Origin: Kocuria palustris | Lineage (GTDB): Bacteria > Actinomycetota > Actinomycetes > Actinomycetales > Micrococcaceae | Length of the DNA stretch: 64,000 bases | Direction: 5' to 3' | Assembly: GCF_016907795.1 (NCBI RefSeq) | Contig: NZ_JAFBCR010000001.1 | Location: 806,001-870,000, forward strand | Shown here: one piece after another, positions 57,088-64,000 of the stretch | Layout: the number at the start of each line of letters is the position of its first letter | How positions within the stretch are numbered: the stretch's first letter is position 1 | Made by a program: the position numbers and the translations under genes | Notes under the pieces: model-generated | What the model was told of the DNA's origin: nothing | What the model saw: only the letters and a program-made list of their open reading frames with translations | Database searches by the model: none

Positions 57088-58421
57088 TCGGATCGTTCCC
57101 CCTGGTCTGCGGTCTGGTCGGCGGCGCCGGTCCCGGCGGCGCGCGAGGTCTGGGCGCGGCGCAGCACGGCTGCGCCGGACTGGCCCTGGAAGCCCTGGGC
57201 GAGTGCGAGCGCACCGGAAGGGCCGTCGTCGGACAGCGGCAGCGGCCGGGCGCTGCCCAGCACGAGATCGAGCTCGGGCTCGCCTGCCTGCTCGGCGGCG
57301 GTCCCGACGATCGCCGGAACCGTCCCGGCCTCCAGCACCAGCGCGGCCACGGCCACGTTGAGCAGCCCGGAGGCCGCCGTCGTGTGCCCGGCAGCGCCCT
57401 TCACCGCCGTCACGGCCGGACGGGCAGCGCCCAGCGCCTCGCTCAGCGCCTGGACCTCGCGGGCGTCGCCATCAGCGGTCGCGGTGCCCTCGGCCACGAC
57501 GGCTGCGATCTGCTCGCCGTCGATCCCGGCCCCGGCCAGCGCGGCGCGCACGGCGCGGGCCAGTCCGTCGCCGTCGGCCAGGGGCGTGAAGACCCTGGCG
57601 CTGTCCTGGCGGGAGGACACGGCCTCCAGCCCCGCGTAGACACGGGCCCCGCGGGCGGCGGCGTGGTCGGAGGATTCGAGCACCAGGAACACCGAGCCCT
57701 CGCCGAGCACCGTGCCGGCGCCCTCAGCGGCGAACGGGTGCGGCTGGTCCTGCCCGTGCTGCAGCAGTCCCCAGTCCTGGTACTTGGACTGGTTCCACCA
57801 TGACGTGGAGTCGTCGAAGCCCCCGACGATTACCACCTCGGCCTCGCCCCGGCGGATCGCGCGCAGGCCCATGCCCAGGGCGGACATCCCGGCCTCGGCG
57901 GCGCCCGAGACGTAGGCGTTGATGCCCTTCATCTCGAGCACCTTGGAGATGTAGAACAGCGAGGCGGCCTGCAGGCCCTCGACGTAGAACAGCGGGTAGA
58001 AGTCGGCGGCGCCCTCGGCGCCCATGACCTGGTAGTCGACCGAGCCGTCCTCGTCGCGGGCCAGCAGCACGGCGTCCATGACCTTGTCCGGCTCGGAGAT
58101 CTCCTTGGCGCTGGCCAGGTACAGCCCGGCCTGCTCCAGCTGGCCCTCCAGGCCCGCATCGCGGACGGCATGCACGGCGCCCAGTGCGGCCAGGCGGTCG
58201 TTGCGGATCATGTTGCGCAGCATGCGCCGGTCCACGAGCGGCTTCAGCGCCGACTGCAGCTCCGCGACCTCCGCGCTGGCGCGGCAGTCCAGCGACGAGG
58301 CGTCGAAGGACTGCGTGGGGGCGACCGCGCTGCGTCCCTCCAGCAGCGCCTCCCAGTTCTGCTCGGCGCTGTGTCCCAGGCCCGTGACGGCGCCGATGCC
58401 GGTGATGACGACGTCGCTCAT
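57084..58421 (-). CDS. KS-beta/chain-length-factor-like ketosynthase (Cys to Ala)
   Basis: 445 residues with the thiolase fold of FabF (VVITGIGAVTGLG at the start). The nucleophile position is Ala175 in YVSGAAEAGM, the first His loop is AEGTATADGD, while Lys and His of VKGAAGHTTAASG remain. It cannot condense on its own and probably forms a heterodimer with one of the active KS proteins, as chain length factors do. The usual Gln of decarboxylating CLFs is not present. Overlaps its neighbours by 4 nt each side. Confidence 0.85.
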   Translation of the reverse strand: MSDVVITGIGAVTGLGHSAEQNWEALLEGRSAVAPTQSFDASSLDCRASAEVAELQSALKPLVDRRMLRNMIRNDRLAALGAVHAVRDAGLEGQLEQAGLYLASAKEISEPDKVMDAVLLARDEDGSVDYQVMGAEGAADFYPLFYVEGLQAASLFYISKVLEMKGINAYVSGAAEAGMSALGMGLRAIRRGEAEVVIVGGFDDSTSWWNQSKYQDWGLLQHGQDQPHPFAAEGAGTVLGEGSVFLVLESSDHAAARGARVYAGLEAVSSRQDSARVFTPLADGDGLARAVRAALAGAGIDGEQIAAVVAEGTATADGDAREVQALSEALGAARPAVTAVKGAAGHTTAASGLLNVAVAALVLEAGTVPAIVGTAAEQAGEPELDLVLGSARPLPLSDDGPSGALALAQGFQGQSGAAVLRRAQTSRAAGTGAADQTADQGERSE

Positions 58422-58906
58422 GCGCCGACCTCGCTTCCCTGTCCGGTGCTGTCGGCGCCGTCGACGGTCCCGCGCGCATCCGGCGCGCCGATCGGGGCCA
58501 CGCGCTCCAGGCGCAGCGCGTTGACCTTCATGACGGACTTGCCCTCGACCGAGGCCGAGGCGCGGTAGGTCTTCTCACCGGTGCGCTTGACCTCCAGCTC
58601 CAGGACGTCGCCGGGGCGCACGAAGGTGCGGAACTGCACGCGGGTGGCCCCGCCCAGCTGCAGCGCCGGCGCCGCGGCCTCGGCGGTCTCGTCGGTCGTC
58701 GACTCCTCGACGATCGCCGCGAGCTCGGCCAGCGAGCCCAGCAGCAGGACGCCGGGAAGTACCGGGAAGTCCGGGAAGTGGTCGTCGAGCAGGTCCATGG
58801 TCCCGCCGACCCCGCGCACGCCGCGGGCGCTCACGCCCGGGACGAGCTCGGTGACGCGGTCCACGCCGGTGAGCTGGGGCATGCGGGTGGTGCTGCGCCG
58901 CGTCAT
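58418..58906 (-). CDS. FabZ-like 3-hydroxyacyl-ACP dehydratase
   Basis: 162 residues, hotdog fold. The catalytic motif DDHFPDFPVLPGVLLLGSLAEL keeps His43 and the following helix of FabZ, and VQFRTFVRPGDVLELEVKRTG is the next conserved part. It would dehydrate 3-hydroxyacyl-ACP to the enoyl form after ketoreduction. No enoyl reductase gene is in the window, so the double bonds may stay. Overlaps both neighbouring KS genes by 4 nt. Confidence 0.85.
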   Translation of the reverse strand: MTRRSTTRMPQLTGVDRVTELVPGVSARGVRGVGGTMDLLDDHFPDFPVLPGVLLLGSLAELAAIVEESTTDETAEAAAPALQLGGATRVQFRTFVRPGDVLELEVKRTGEKTYRASASVEGKSVMKVNALRLERVAPIGAPDARGTVDGADSTGQGSEVGA

Positions 58907-60228
58907 CGTGCGGCCTCCTCATCGGCGGGTCGGGCGGGCTGCGCCGCGTCGTCGACGTGGCGGGTGATCACCGTGCAGGCGTTCGTGCCGCCGAAGGCGA
59001 ACGCGTTGACGAGCACGGCGTCGGTGTCCAGGACCCGGCCAGGCTGCGGGGCGTAGTCCAGGTCGCAGTCCGGATCCGGGTTCTCCAGGTTGATCGTGGG
59101 CGGGACGCGGCCATCGGCCAGCACCCCCAGGGCTCCGAGCGTTCCGAGCGCGGAGGCCGCAGCTGTGAGGTGACCGCTCATCGACTTCACGGAGGTCATC
59201 ACGAGCTCGCCGGCGTGGGCGCCGAAGACCTCGCGCACGGCCTGGGACTCGCTGACGTCGTTGCCCGGAGTGGAGGTGCCGTGCGCCGCGATGTAGCCGA
59301 TGCGCTCGGCGGGGACCCCGGAGTCTTCGACGGCCCGGACCATGCACTGGGTCACCCCTCCCCCGGGAGGCGGCGGATCCGTCATGCGGTAGGCGTTCAT
59401 GGTGGCGGCGTAGCCGGCGATCTCACCCAGGATCGGGGCGCCGCGGCGCAGGGCGGACTCGCGCTCCTCGAGCACGAGCATGATCCCGCCCTCGCCGAGC
59501 ACGAAGCCCGAGCGGTCGTCGCTGAAGGGCCGGGAGGCGCGCTCGGGCTCATCGGCGTGGTCCTTGGTCAGCGCTCCCAGCAGGGAGAAGCCCAGGACGT
59601 CGAGCCAGGTCACGAGCGAGTCGTAGCCGCCGGCCAGGGCCGCATCGGCCTCGCCCTCCTGGATCTGGCGGAAGGCCTCGCCGATCGCGTGCCCGGAGGC
59701 GGTGCAGGCCGTCGAGACGGACTCCACCGCTCCGCGGAAGCCGGCCTCTCGGGCCAGCACCGCGGCAGGGATGTTCTGGTCTCGGCGCAGCACGTCCTCG
59801 ATCAGCGGCCTGTGCAGGGGCAGCTCGGACTTGACCCGGTGGAAGAACTCGGCCATCTCCTGCAGGTCGGGACGCCCGGCGGTGGCGCCGACCACCACGG
59901 TGCGGCGATCGGCCTCCTCCTCGTCGCGGGCGGCGGGCAGCCCGGAGCGGCGCAGCGCCTCGAGCCCGGCGGCCACGCCGAAGGCGCCCTGCCGGGAGAG
60001 CAGCTCGGCCTCGGCGACGTCGGGCACCAGCGTGCGGGCATCCTCCACGGGCACCGTGCCGGCGATGCGCACCGGGTAGGCCGAGGCGTCGAACTGGGTG
60101 ATCTCCCGGACGCCGCTGCGCCCGGCCACCAGGGACTCGAGCGTCGACTCGGCGTCCAGGCCCAGCGGGGTCACGGCACCGGCGCCGGTGATCACCACGC
60201 GGCGGCGGGCGGTCTGGGCGGGGCTCAT
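58903..60228 (-). CDS. Beta-ketoacyl-ACP synthase (FabF-type, active)
   Basis: 441 residues. Start RRVVITGAGAVTPLG; catalytic Cys175 in SVSTACTASGHAIG, His316 in AAHGTSTPGND, Lys348 and His353 in SVKSMSGHLTAAA, and C-terminal NAFAFGGTNACTV. A Pro-rich surface loop TDPPPPGGG is typical of FabF. ATG 60228 overlaps the hotdog gene by 4 nt; an upstream ATG at 60303 would run inside that gene. It is a complete elongating KS and could be the partner of the Cys-less KS-beta. Confidence 0.92.
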   Translation of the reverse strand: MSPAQTARRRVVITGAGAVTPLGLDAESTLESLVAGRSGVREITQFDASAYPVRIAGTVPVEDARTLVPDVAEAELLSRQGAFGVAAGLEALRRSGLPAARDEEEADRRTVVVGATAGRPDLQEMAEFFHRVKSELPLHRPLIEDVLRRDQNIPAAVLAREAGFRGAVESVSTACTASGHAIGEAFRQIQEGEADAALAGGYDSLVTWLDVLGFSLLGALTKDHADEPERASRPFSDDRSGFVLGEGGIMLVLEERESALRRGAPILGEIAGYAATMNAYRMTDPPPPGGGVTQCMVRAVEDSGVPAERIGYIAAHGTSTPGNDVSESQAVREVFGAHAGELVMTSVKSMSGHLTAAASALGTLGALGVLADGRVPPTINLENPDPDCDLDYAPQPGRVLDTDAVLVNAFAFGGTNACTVITRHVDDAAQPARPADEEAAR

Positions 60229-60659
60229 GCGCGCACCAGCGTCTCGTAGAGCCGGCGCGAGGTCTCGCGGTCCTGCAGCGTCTCGGCGTCCATGAGCGAG
60301 CACATGATGTCCTCGGCCTCGAGCACCAGCTCGCCGTCGGCCGCGGCGCGGCCGCTGAGCACGGCGATCTCCTCAGTCCAGGACACGACCGTGCCGGTGA
60401 GCTCCAGGCGCTGGCCGGGGCGGACCAGCCCGTGGGTGCGCAGCTCGCCCACCTGCAGCAGCGCCGCGCGGCGGGTCAGCTCGGTCGAGCCCATGATCAG
60501 CCAGGTGCCGGCCTGGCAGATGCTCTCGAGCACGAGGCTCGGCGGCATCACGGGCGGCTCGCCCTGCCAGTAGGGCTCGGCCAGCGAGGTCGCCTTGACG
60601 GCGCGCACCGACTCGTGCGGCCTCAGCTCCTCGATCCGATCCACGAGGTGGAATCTCAT
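60225..60659 (-). CDS. Hotdog-fold FabZ-like protein lacking catalytic His
   Basis: 144 residues. The start MRFHLVDRIEELRPHESVRAVK and the helix VMPPSLVLESICQAGTWLI align with FabZ, and VRPGQRLELTGTVVSWTEE follows. The FabZ HFPGRP loop is shortened to YWQGEPPVMP, so the catalytic His is gone while the helix Glu is kept. It may be a non-catalytic partner of the dehydratase at 58.4 kb or a hotdog thioesterase. Coupled by overlaps of 1 and 4 nt to its neighbours. Confidence 0.8.
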   Translation of the reverse strand: MRFHLVDRIEELRPHESVRAVKATSLAEPYWQGEPPVMPPSLVLESICQAGTWLIMGSTELTRRAALLQVGELRTHGLVRPGQRLELTGTVVSWTEEIAVLSGRAAADGELVLEAEDIMCSLMDAETLQDRETSRRLYETLVRA

Positions 60660-61186
60660 CAGTGCTCCTGACGATGGTGTGTCAGCTGGTGGTGGTCGCG
60701 GGCGGCGCGTGCGGCTCCGGGGCGCCCCAGCGGCTCGGGCCGCAGGGCGGTGCCGGCGCCGCCGTCGTGCCGCGGGTCGGAGGCGGCCGCGTAGAGGACG
60801 ACGTGGGCGATCGCGTAGTCACGGGTGTGCGAGAGGCTCACGTCCGCGCCGGTGAGGCCCAGCCGGGCAGCCGTCTCGGCGGCGCGTCCGGTGAGCTCGA
60901 GCCGGGGCCGGCCGCTGAGCTCGCGCTCGATGCCGATCTCGGTCCAGGCCACGCCCCGGCTCATGCCGGTGCCCAGGGCCTTGAACGCGGCCTCCTTGGC
61001 GGCGAACCGGGCGGCGAGCCGCTCACCGCTGCGCCGTCCGCCGCGCAGCGCGTAGGCCAGCTCGGCGGCGGTGAACAGATCGGGCAGTCGGTCAGGGAAC
61101 CGCTCGGCGAGCCGAGCGACCTTCTCGGTCTCCACGAGGTCGACCCCCACCCGCACCAGCGCAGCCTGCGGTTCCCGGACCCTCAT
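60659..61186 (-). CDS. acpS: AcpS-type 4'-phosphopantetheinyl transferase
   Basis: 175 residues. The AcpS motifs VGVDLVETEKVARL and ARFAAKEAAFKALGTG are intact, with the Mg-binding Asp and Glu, and VSLSHTRDYAIAHVVL ends the fold. It transfers phosphopantetheine from CoA to the ACP Ser. The last ~45 residues are an extra Arg/His-rich tail. It begins 2 nt after the ACP gene, so it is probably dedicated to that ACP rather than being the housekeeping enzyme. Confidence 0.9.
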   Translation of the reverse strand: MRVREPQAALVRVGVDLVETEKVARLAERFPDRLPDLFTAAELAYALRGGRRSGERLAARFAAKEAAFKALGTGMSRGVAWTEIGIERELSGRPRLELTGRAAETAARLGLTGADVSLSHTRDYAIAHVVLYAAASDPRHDGGAGTALRPEPLGRPGAARAARDHHQLTHHRQEH

Positions 61187-61188
61187 GA

Positions 61189-61596
61189 TCAGGCCCGGGA
61201 GGCGACGAGCTCGGTGAGGTTCGCCACGGTGAAGTGGCTCATGACGTCCTCGGGCGAGAGCTTGCCGTCGAGGTCCTTCTCCGCGATCTGCGGCATGACC
61301 TTCTTGAGCTGCTCCATGCCCTTGGGGGTGATGACGTCGGCGTCCTCGTCGCCGAACTCCTCGTCGGGCATGCCGCCCTGGACGTAGGAGGCCAGCTCGT
61401 CGGACTGGATCTTCACGCCGGTGGCGCGGTCGATGCGGAAGAGGATGTCGAGCAGGTCGATGGACTCGGCGCCCAGCTCGTCGAGCAGGGTGGACTCGGG
61501 CGAGATCTCGTCCAGGTCCAGGGCCAGGGCCTCGGCCACGCAGTCGCGGACCTTCTCGTAGAGCTCGGTGTTGGTCTCGGCGATCGAAGCGGTCAT
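61189..61596 (-). CDS. Acyl carrier protein with C-terminal extension
   Basis: 135 residues, against ~80 for standard ACP. The attachment site is Ser45 in LDELGAESIDLLDI, with Glu instead of the usual Asp before Ser. After the third helix there is an acidic insert (MPDEEFGDEDADVITPKGMEQL) and a second helical part (KLSPEDVMSHFTVANLTELV). The longer form is reminiscent of specialised ACPs for long or unusual chains. GAAGGAGAG lies before the ATG. It would carry the growing chain for the KS, KR and dehydratase proteins of the cluster. Confidence 0.88.
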   Translation of the reverse strand: MTASIAETNTELYEKVRDCVAEALALDLDEISPESTLLDELGAESIDLLDILFRIDRATGVKIQSDELASYVQGGMPDEEFGDEDADVITPKGMEQLKKVMPQIAEKDLDGKLSPEDVMSHFTVANLTELVASRA

Positions 61597-61687
61597 TGCG
61601 CTCTCCTTCTTCGTGTCGGTCCGAGCGGTGTGCTCGGCGGATCCTTCGGGGTGGTCGGGTGGTTCGCGGCGCGCCGGTCGGCGCGGG

Positions 61688-62476
61688 TCACTTGGGCCGG
61701 CCGAGGCCGAGCTGGGCGGCGGCGCCGCCGTCGACGGCCAGGCACTCGCCGGTCATGTAGGCGGAGTCCTCGCCTGCCAGGAAGGACACGACGCCGGCGA
61801 TCTGCTCCACAGCGCCGAACCGGCGCATGGGCAGCTGCCTCTTGATCCCCGCGCCGGACTTCGTCACGAGCTCCTCGACGAGCTCGGTCGGCACGAAGCC
61901 GGGCATCACGGCGTTGACGCGGATGCCGAAGCGGGCCAGCTCGACGGCCGAGCAGCGGGTGAAGGCGTTGATCGCGCCCTTGGAGGCGGAGTAGTTGGCC
62001 TCGCCCACCCAGCCGCGCTCGCCCATGACGGAGGACATGTTGATGATCGAGCCGGTGCCGCGGGACATGAAGTGCTCCAGCACGGCCTTGGTGCCGTTGA
62101 AGACGCCGCCGAAGTTGACGTCCATGACGGAGCGCCAGTCCTCGGTCTGCATCGACGAGATCAGCACGTCCTTGGAGATCCCGGCGTTGTTCACGACCAC
62201 GTCGAGCTGCCCGAAGGCCTCGATCGCGCTGGCGGCCGCGGCCTTCATCTGCTCGAGGTCGGCCACATCGCCCTGCACGGCGATCGCCTCCACGCCGAGC
62301 TCGCGGAGCTGCTCGACGGTCTCCTGCGCGGCCTCGGCGCCGGAGCGGTAGTTGACCGCCACGTCGAAGCCGTCCTGGGCCAGGCGCAGGCTCAGCGCGG
62401 CGCCGATGCCGCGGGAGCCGCCCGTGACCAGGGCGGCCCGGCGCCCGGCGCCCTCGGTCTGGCTCTGCTCGCTCAT
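61688..62476 (-). CDS. SDR 3-oxoacyl-ACP reductase (FabG-like)
   Basis: 262 residues. NAD(P) motif ALVTGGSRGIGAALS, NNAGISKD, catalytic Ser in INMSSVMGE and YxxxK in ANYSASKGAINA, with NAVMPGFVPTEL near the end: a complete FabG. It reduces the 3-oxo group made by the ketosynthases. ATG 62476 is chosen over 62503 because AGGA lies 5 nt upstream. It lies between the CrtI-like gene and the ACP. Confidence 0.92.
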   Translation of the reverse strand: MSEQSQTEGAGRRAALVTGGSRGIGAALSLRLAQDGFDVAVNYRSGAEAAQETVEQLRELGVEAIAVQGDVADLEQMKAAAASAIEAFGQLDVVVNNAGISKDVLISSMQTEDWRSVMDVNFGGVFNGTKAVLEHFMSRGTGSIINMSSVMGERGWVGEANYSASKGAINAFTRCSAVELARFGIRVNAVMPGFVPTELVEELVTKSGAGIKRQLPMRRFGAVEQIAGVVSFLAGEDSAYMTGECLAVDGGAAAQLGLGRPK

Positions 62477-62522
62477 CTGATTCCTCTCGGTTGCAGCTGA
62501 CATGTGCTTCGGGTCCGGTCTT

Positions 62523-64000
62523 TCAGGAACCGGCCCGAGCGGCTTCGCGCAGCGACGACGGCCCGCCGAACGACGGCACGGCCCCGGGGAGCCCGTGGCG
62601 CTCGGCGGCCAGCTCGGCGACGGCTCGGCCCGAGGTCAGGGCCCGCAGCGACGACTCGCCTTCCTCCGACCAGTGCCCCGCCAGCAGCAGGCCCTTGAGC
62701 GGGGTGACGTGGGGCAGGCGCTTGGAGGCGGTCTGCGACGGGGTGTTCTCCCAGCCGTAGGCCGCTCCCCCGCGGTTGCCCGTCCAGCGCGCGTAGGTGG
62801 CCGGCGTGGCGGTCTCCATCAGGTCGAATCTGTCGCGGAATCCCGGGAAGGCCGTCTCGACGGCGGCGATCATGTCCTCTGCCAGCTCGGGCTTGGCCGC
62901 CGACCAGTCCCGGGACAGCTCGGCCGGCACCAGGCCGGTGATCGTCACCGAGTGCCTCCCGGCCGGGGCCATGCCGGGATCCACCAGGGTGGGCACCGAG
63001 GCCCAGAGCCCGCCGGGGCGCCCGTCCTGCAGCTCGGCCCAGGTCCGGCGGTGATCCCAGTGGCGGAAGACGATGTTCTCGTCGACCATGCCCAGCTGCT
63101 GCGGGTCGCCGTCGAAGCCGCCGAACAGCGTCACGGCGGAAGGGGCCAGCGTGTAGCGCTCCACGCGCCGCTTCCAGGACGCGGGCAGGGCGTCCCAGCC
63201 CACGAGCTCTGCCAGCAGCGCGGTGCCGTCGGAGGCGCCGATCACGGTCTCGGCCAGGATCTGCTCGCCGTCGGCCAGCTCCACGCCGGTCACGGCGCCG
63301 TCGGCGCTGAGCACGCGGGTGACCTCGGCGCCGGTGCGCAGCGTGCCGCCGGCCGATTCCAGCCCGCAGACGATCGCATCCACGAGGGACTGGAAGCCGC
63401 CGCGCGGGAACCATCCGCCGGTGTGGAAGGTCTCGAGCATCTGGTTGAACAGCAGGAAGGACAGCCGGTCGGGGCTCGAGCCCAGGTACGGCCAGATCGC
63501 TCCCATGACGGCGCGGGCGCGCTCGTCGTCCAGGTACGGCGCGATGGCCGACTGGACGGTCGAACGACGGTGCTCGAGCACGCGCGGGACGCGGGCCATC
63601 ACCGCCTCGATGTCCTCGGCGAGATCGAGGCGCTGAGGCATGGACGAGGTCTGCTCGTAGAGCTCGTGGCGCATCTCGAACAGCTCGGCCAGGCCACGGG
63701 CCTGAGCCGGGAACGCGTCCTGATGCGCGGCCAGGAAGTCCTCGCGCCCGGTGGGGGCGACCATCGAGAAGCCCGGCAGATCCACCCGGTAGATCTCGCC
63801 GAAGCGCTCGAAGACGACCTGATCGGCCACGCCCAGGTGCTCGAGCAGCAGGCCGATATAGGCCTCCGGCCGCGCCTCCACGGTCACGTGGACGGCCGGG
63901 TCGAAGGTGAAGCCGTCGCGGGTGAAGGAGCGGGCGCAGCCGCCGGGGCCGTCGGCCTTCTCCAGGACGACGACGTCCAGCCCGGCTCGGGCCAGCAGGG
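62523..64000 (-). CDS. CrtI/CrtISO-like FAD-dependent oxidoreductase, N-terminus cut by window edge
   Basis: The frame is open through 64000; the FAD GxGxxG start lies outside. The visible part begins LLARAGLDVVVLEKADGPGG, then CARSFTRDGFTFDPAVHVTV, which is the FAD-binding region of phytoene desaturases, carotene isomerases and retinol saturases. The end has LLLAGHWSEEGESSLRALTSGRAVAEL. In a polyene-type cluster it could desaturate or isomerise the chain; a carotenoid substrate is the other option. The KR gene follows after 46 nt, so it is likely in the same operon, whose promoter is beyond the window. Confidence 0.85.
   Translation of the reverse strand, partial: LLARAGLDVVVLEKADGPGGCARSFTRDGFTFDPAVHVTVEARPEAYIGLLLEHLGVADQVVFERFGEIYRVDLPGFSMVAPTGREDFLAAHQDAFPAQARGLAELFEMRHELYEQTSSMPQRLDLAEDIEAVMARVPRVLEHRRSTVQSAIAPYLDDERARAVMGAIWPYLGSSPDRLSFLLFNQMLETFHTGGWFPRGGFQSLVDAIVCGLESAGGTLRTGAEVTRVLSADGAVTGVELADGEQILAETVIGASDGTALLAELVGWDALPASWKRRVERYTLAPSAVTLFGGFDGDPQQLGMVDENIVFRHWDHRRTWAELQDGRPGGLWASVPTLVDPGMAPAGRHSVTITGLVPAELSRDWSAAKPELAEDMIAAVETAFPGFRDRFDLMETATPATYARWTGNRGGAAYGWENTPSQTASKRLPHVTPLKGLLLAGHWSEEGESSLRALTSGRAVAELAAERHGLPGAVPSFGGPSSLREAARAGS

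Noticed and set aside
54778-57639. 953-codon open frame on the plus strand
   Set aside because: Antisense of the KS-KS fusion and KS-beta; low-complexity Gly/Ala/Gln/His composition and no domain.

Overview
The window is a 64 kb piece of a very GC-rich chromosome from a Gram-positive actinobacterium. The evidence is a resuscitation-promoting factor with LysM, an acyl-CoA carboxylase with separate alpha, beta and epsilon subunits, a CmtR-type metal sensor, an FHA-domain ABC exporter, and many starts that look leaderless (a TAnnnT box 6-8 nt before the start codon). The Rpf layout (SLT-like domain, Ala/Pro/Glu-rich linker, LysM) and gene content fit Micrococcaceae and relatives (Kocuria/Micrococcus-like), but the genus cannot be fixed from sequence alone.

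Left part, 1-35 kb, is mostly chromosomal core: an edge-truncated hypothetical gene; rpf; NAD-dependent DNA ligase; a lipid beta-oxidation block (MaoC hydratase, SDR reductase and thiolase on the minus strand; a TetR regulator and an acyl-CoA oxidase on the plus strand) with a 31-bp palindrome between the two arms; a PP2C phosphatase/nucleotide cyclase pair; a PH-domain membrane protein with biotin ligase; a YciI protein; acyl-CoA carboxylase beta and epsilon; a DUF885 protein; a dicarboxylate symporter; an ethanol/acetaldehyde oxidation set (ALDH, DUF779, ADH) behind a CRP/GlxR-like site; ChaB; a lipoate ligase-like protein; Maf; AzlCD; a GAP-family membrane protein; a two-component system; and the biotin carboxylase/BCCP subunit. 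The biotin ligase and three carboxylase subunits together supply malonyl- or methylmalonyl-CoA.

At 36.1-40.1 kb a 3,923-bp transposon interrupts a DUF559/AbiEi-like gene. Both ends can be placed to the base: TGTG...CACA imperfect inverted repeats and an 8-bp target duplication (ACAACGCC). In-silico excision restores the host reading frame across the junction. The element carries a single ORF that fuses a DDE (Mu/TniA-like) transposase to an AAA+ (TniB-like) ATPase, a frameshifted serine resolvase, and a cmtR-cadD cadmium-resistance cargo.

From 40.5 to 49.7 kb come a MHS-type transporter, an LpdA-like flavoprotein, an FHA/ABC exporter, purine nucleoside phosphorylase and a phosphosugar mutase.

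The right end, 49.8-64 kb, is one long minus-strand block and the most interesting region: a reducing type II polyketide/aryl-polyene-like cluster. It has a CrtI-like flavoprotein (cut by the window edge), KR, a long ACP, AcpS-type PPTase, a hotdog protein without the catalytic His, KS, dehydratase, a KS-beta whose Cys is Ala, a tandem KS-KS fusion, an alpha/beta hydrolase, two FAD monooxygenases, a small membrane protein, a SnoaL-like protein and a DUF1772 (anthrone-oxygenase-like) protein. Most core genes overlap by 1-11 nt, so they are probably translated in a coupled way. No matching characterised cluster is known to me. Intergenic regions carry at least three families of short, diverged, inverted and direct repeats.
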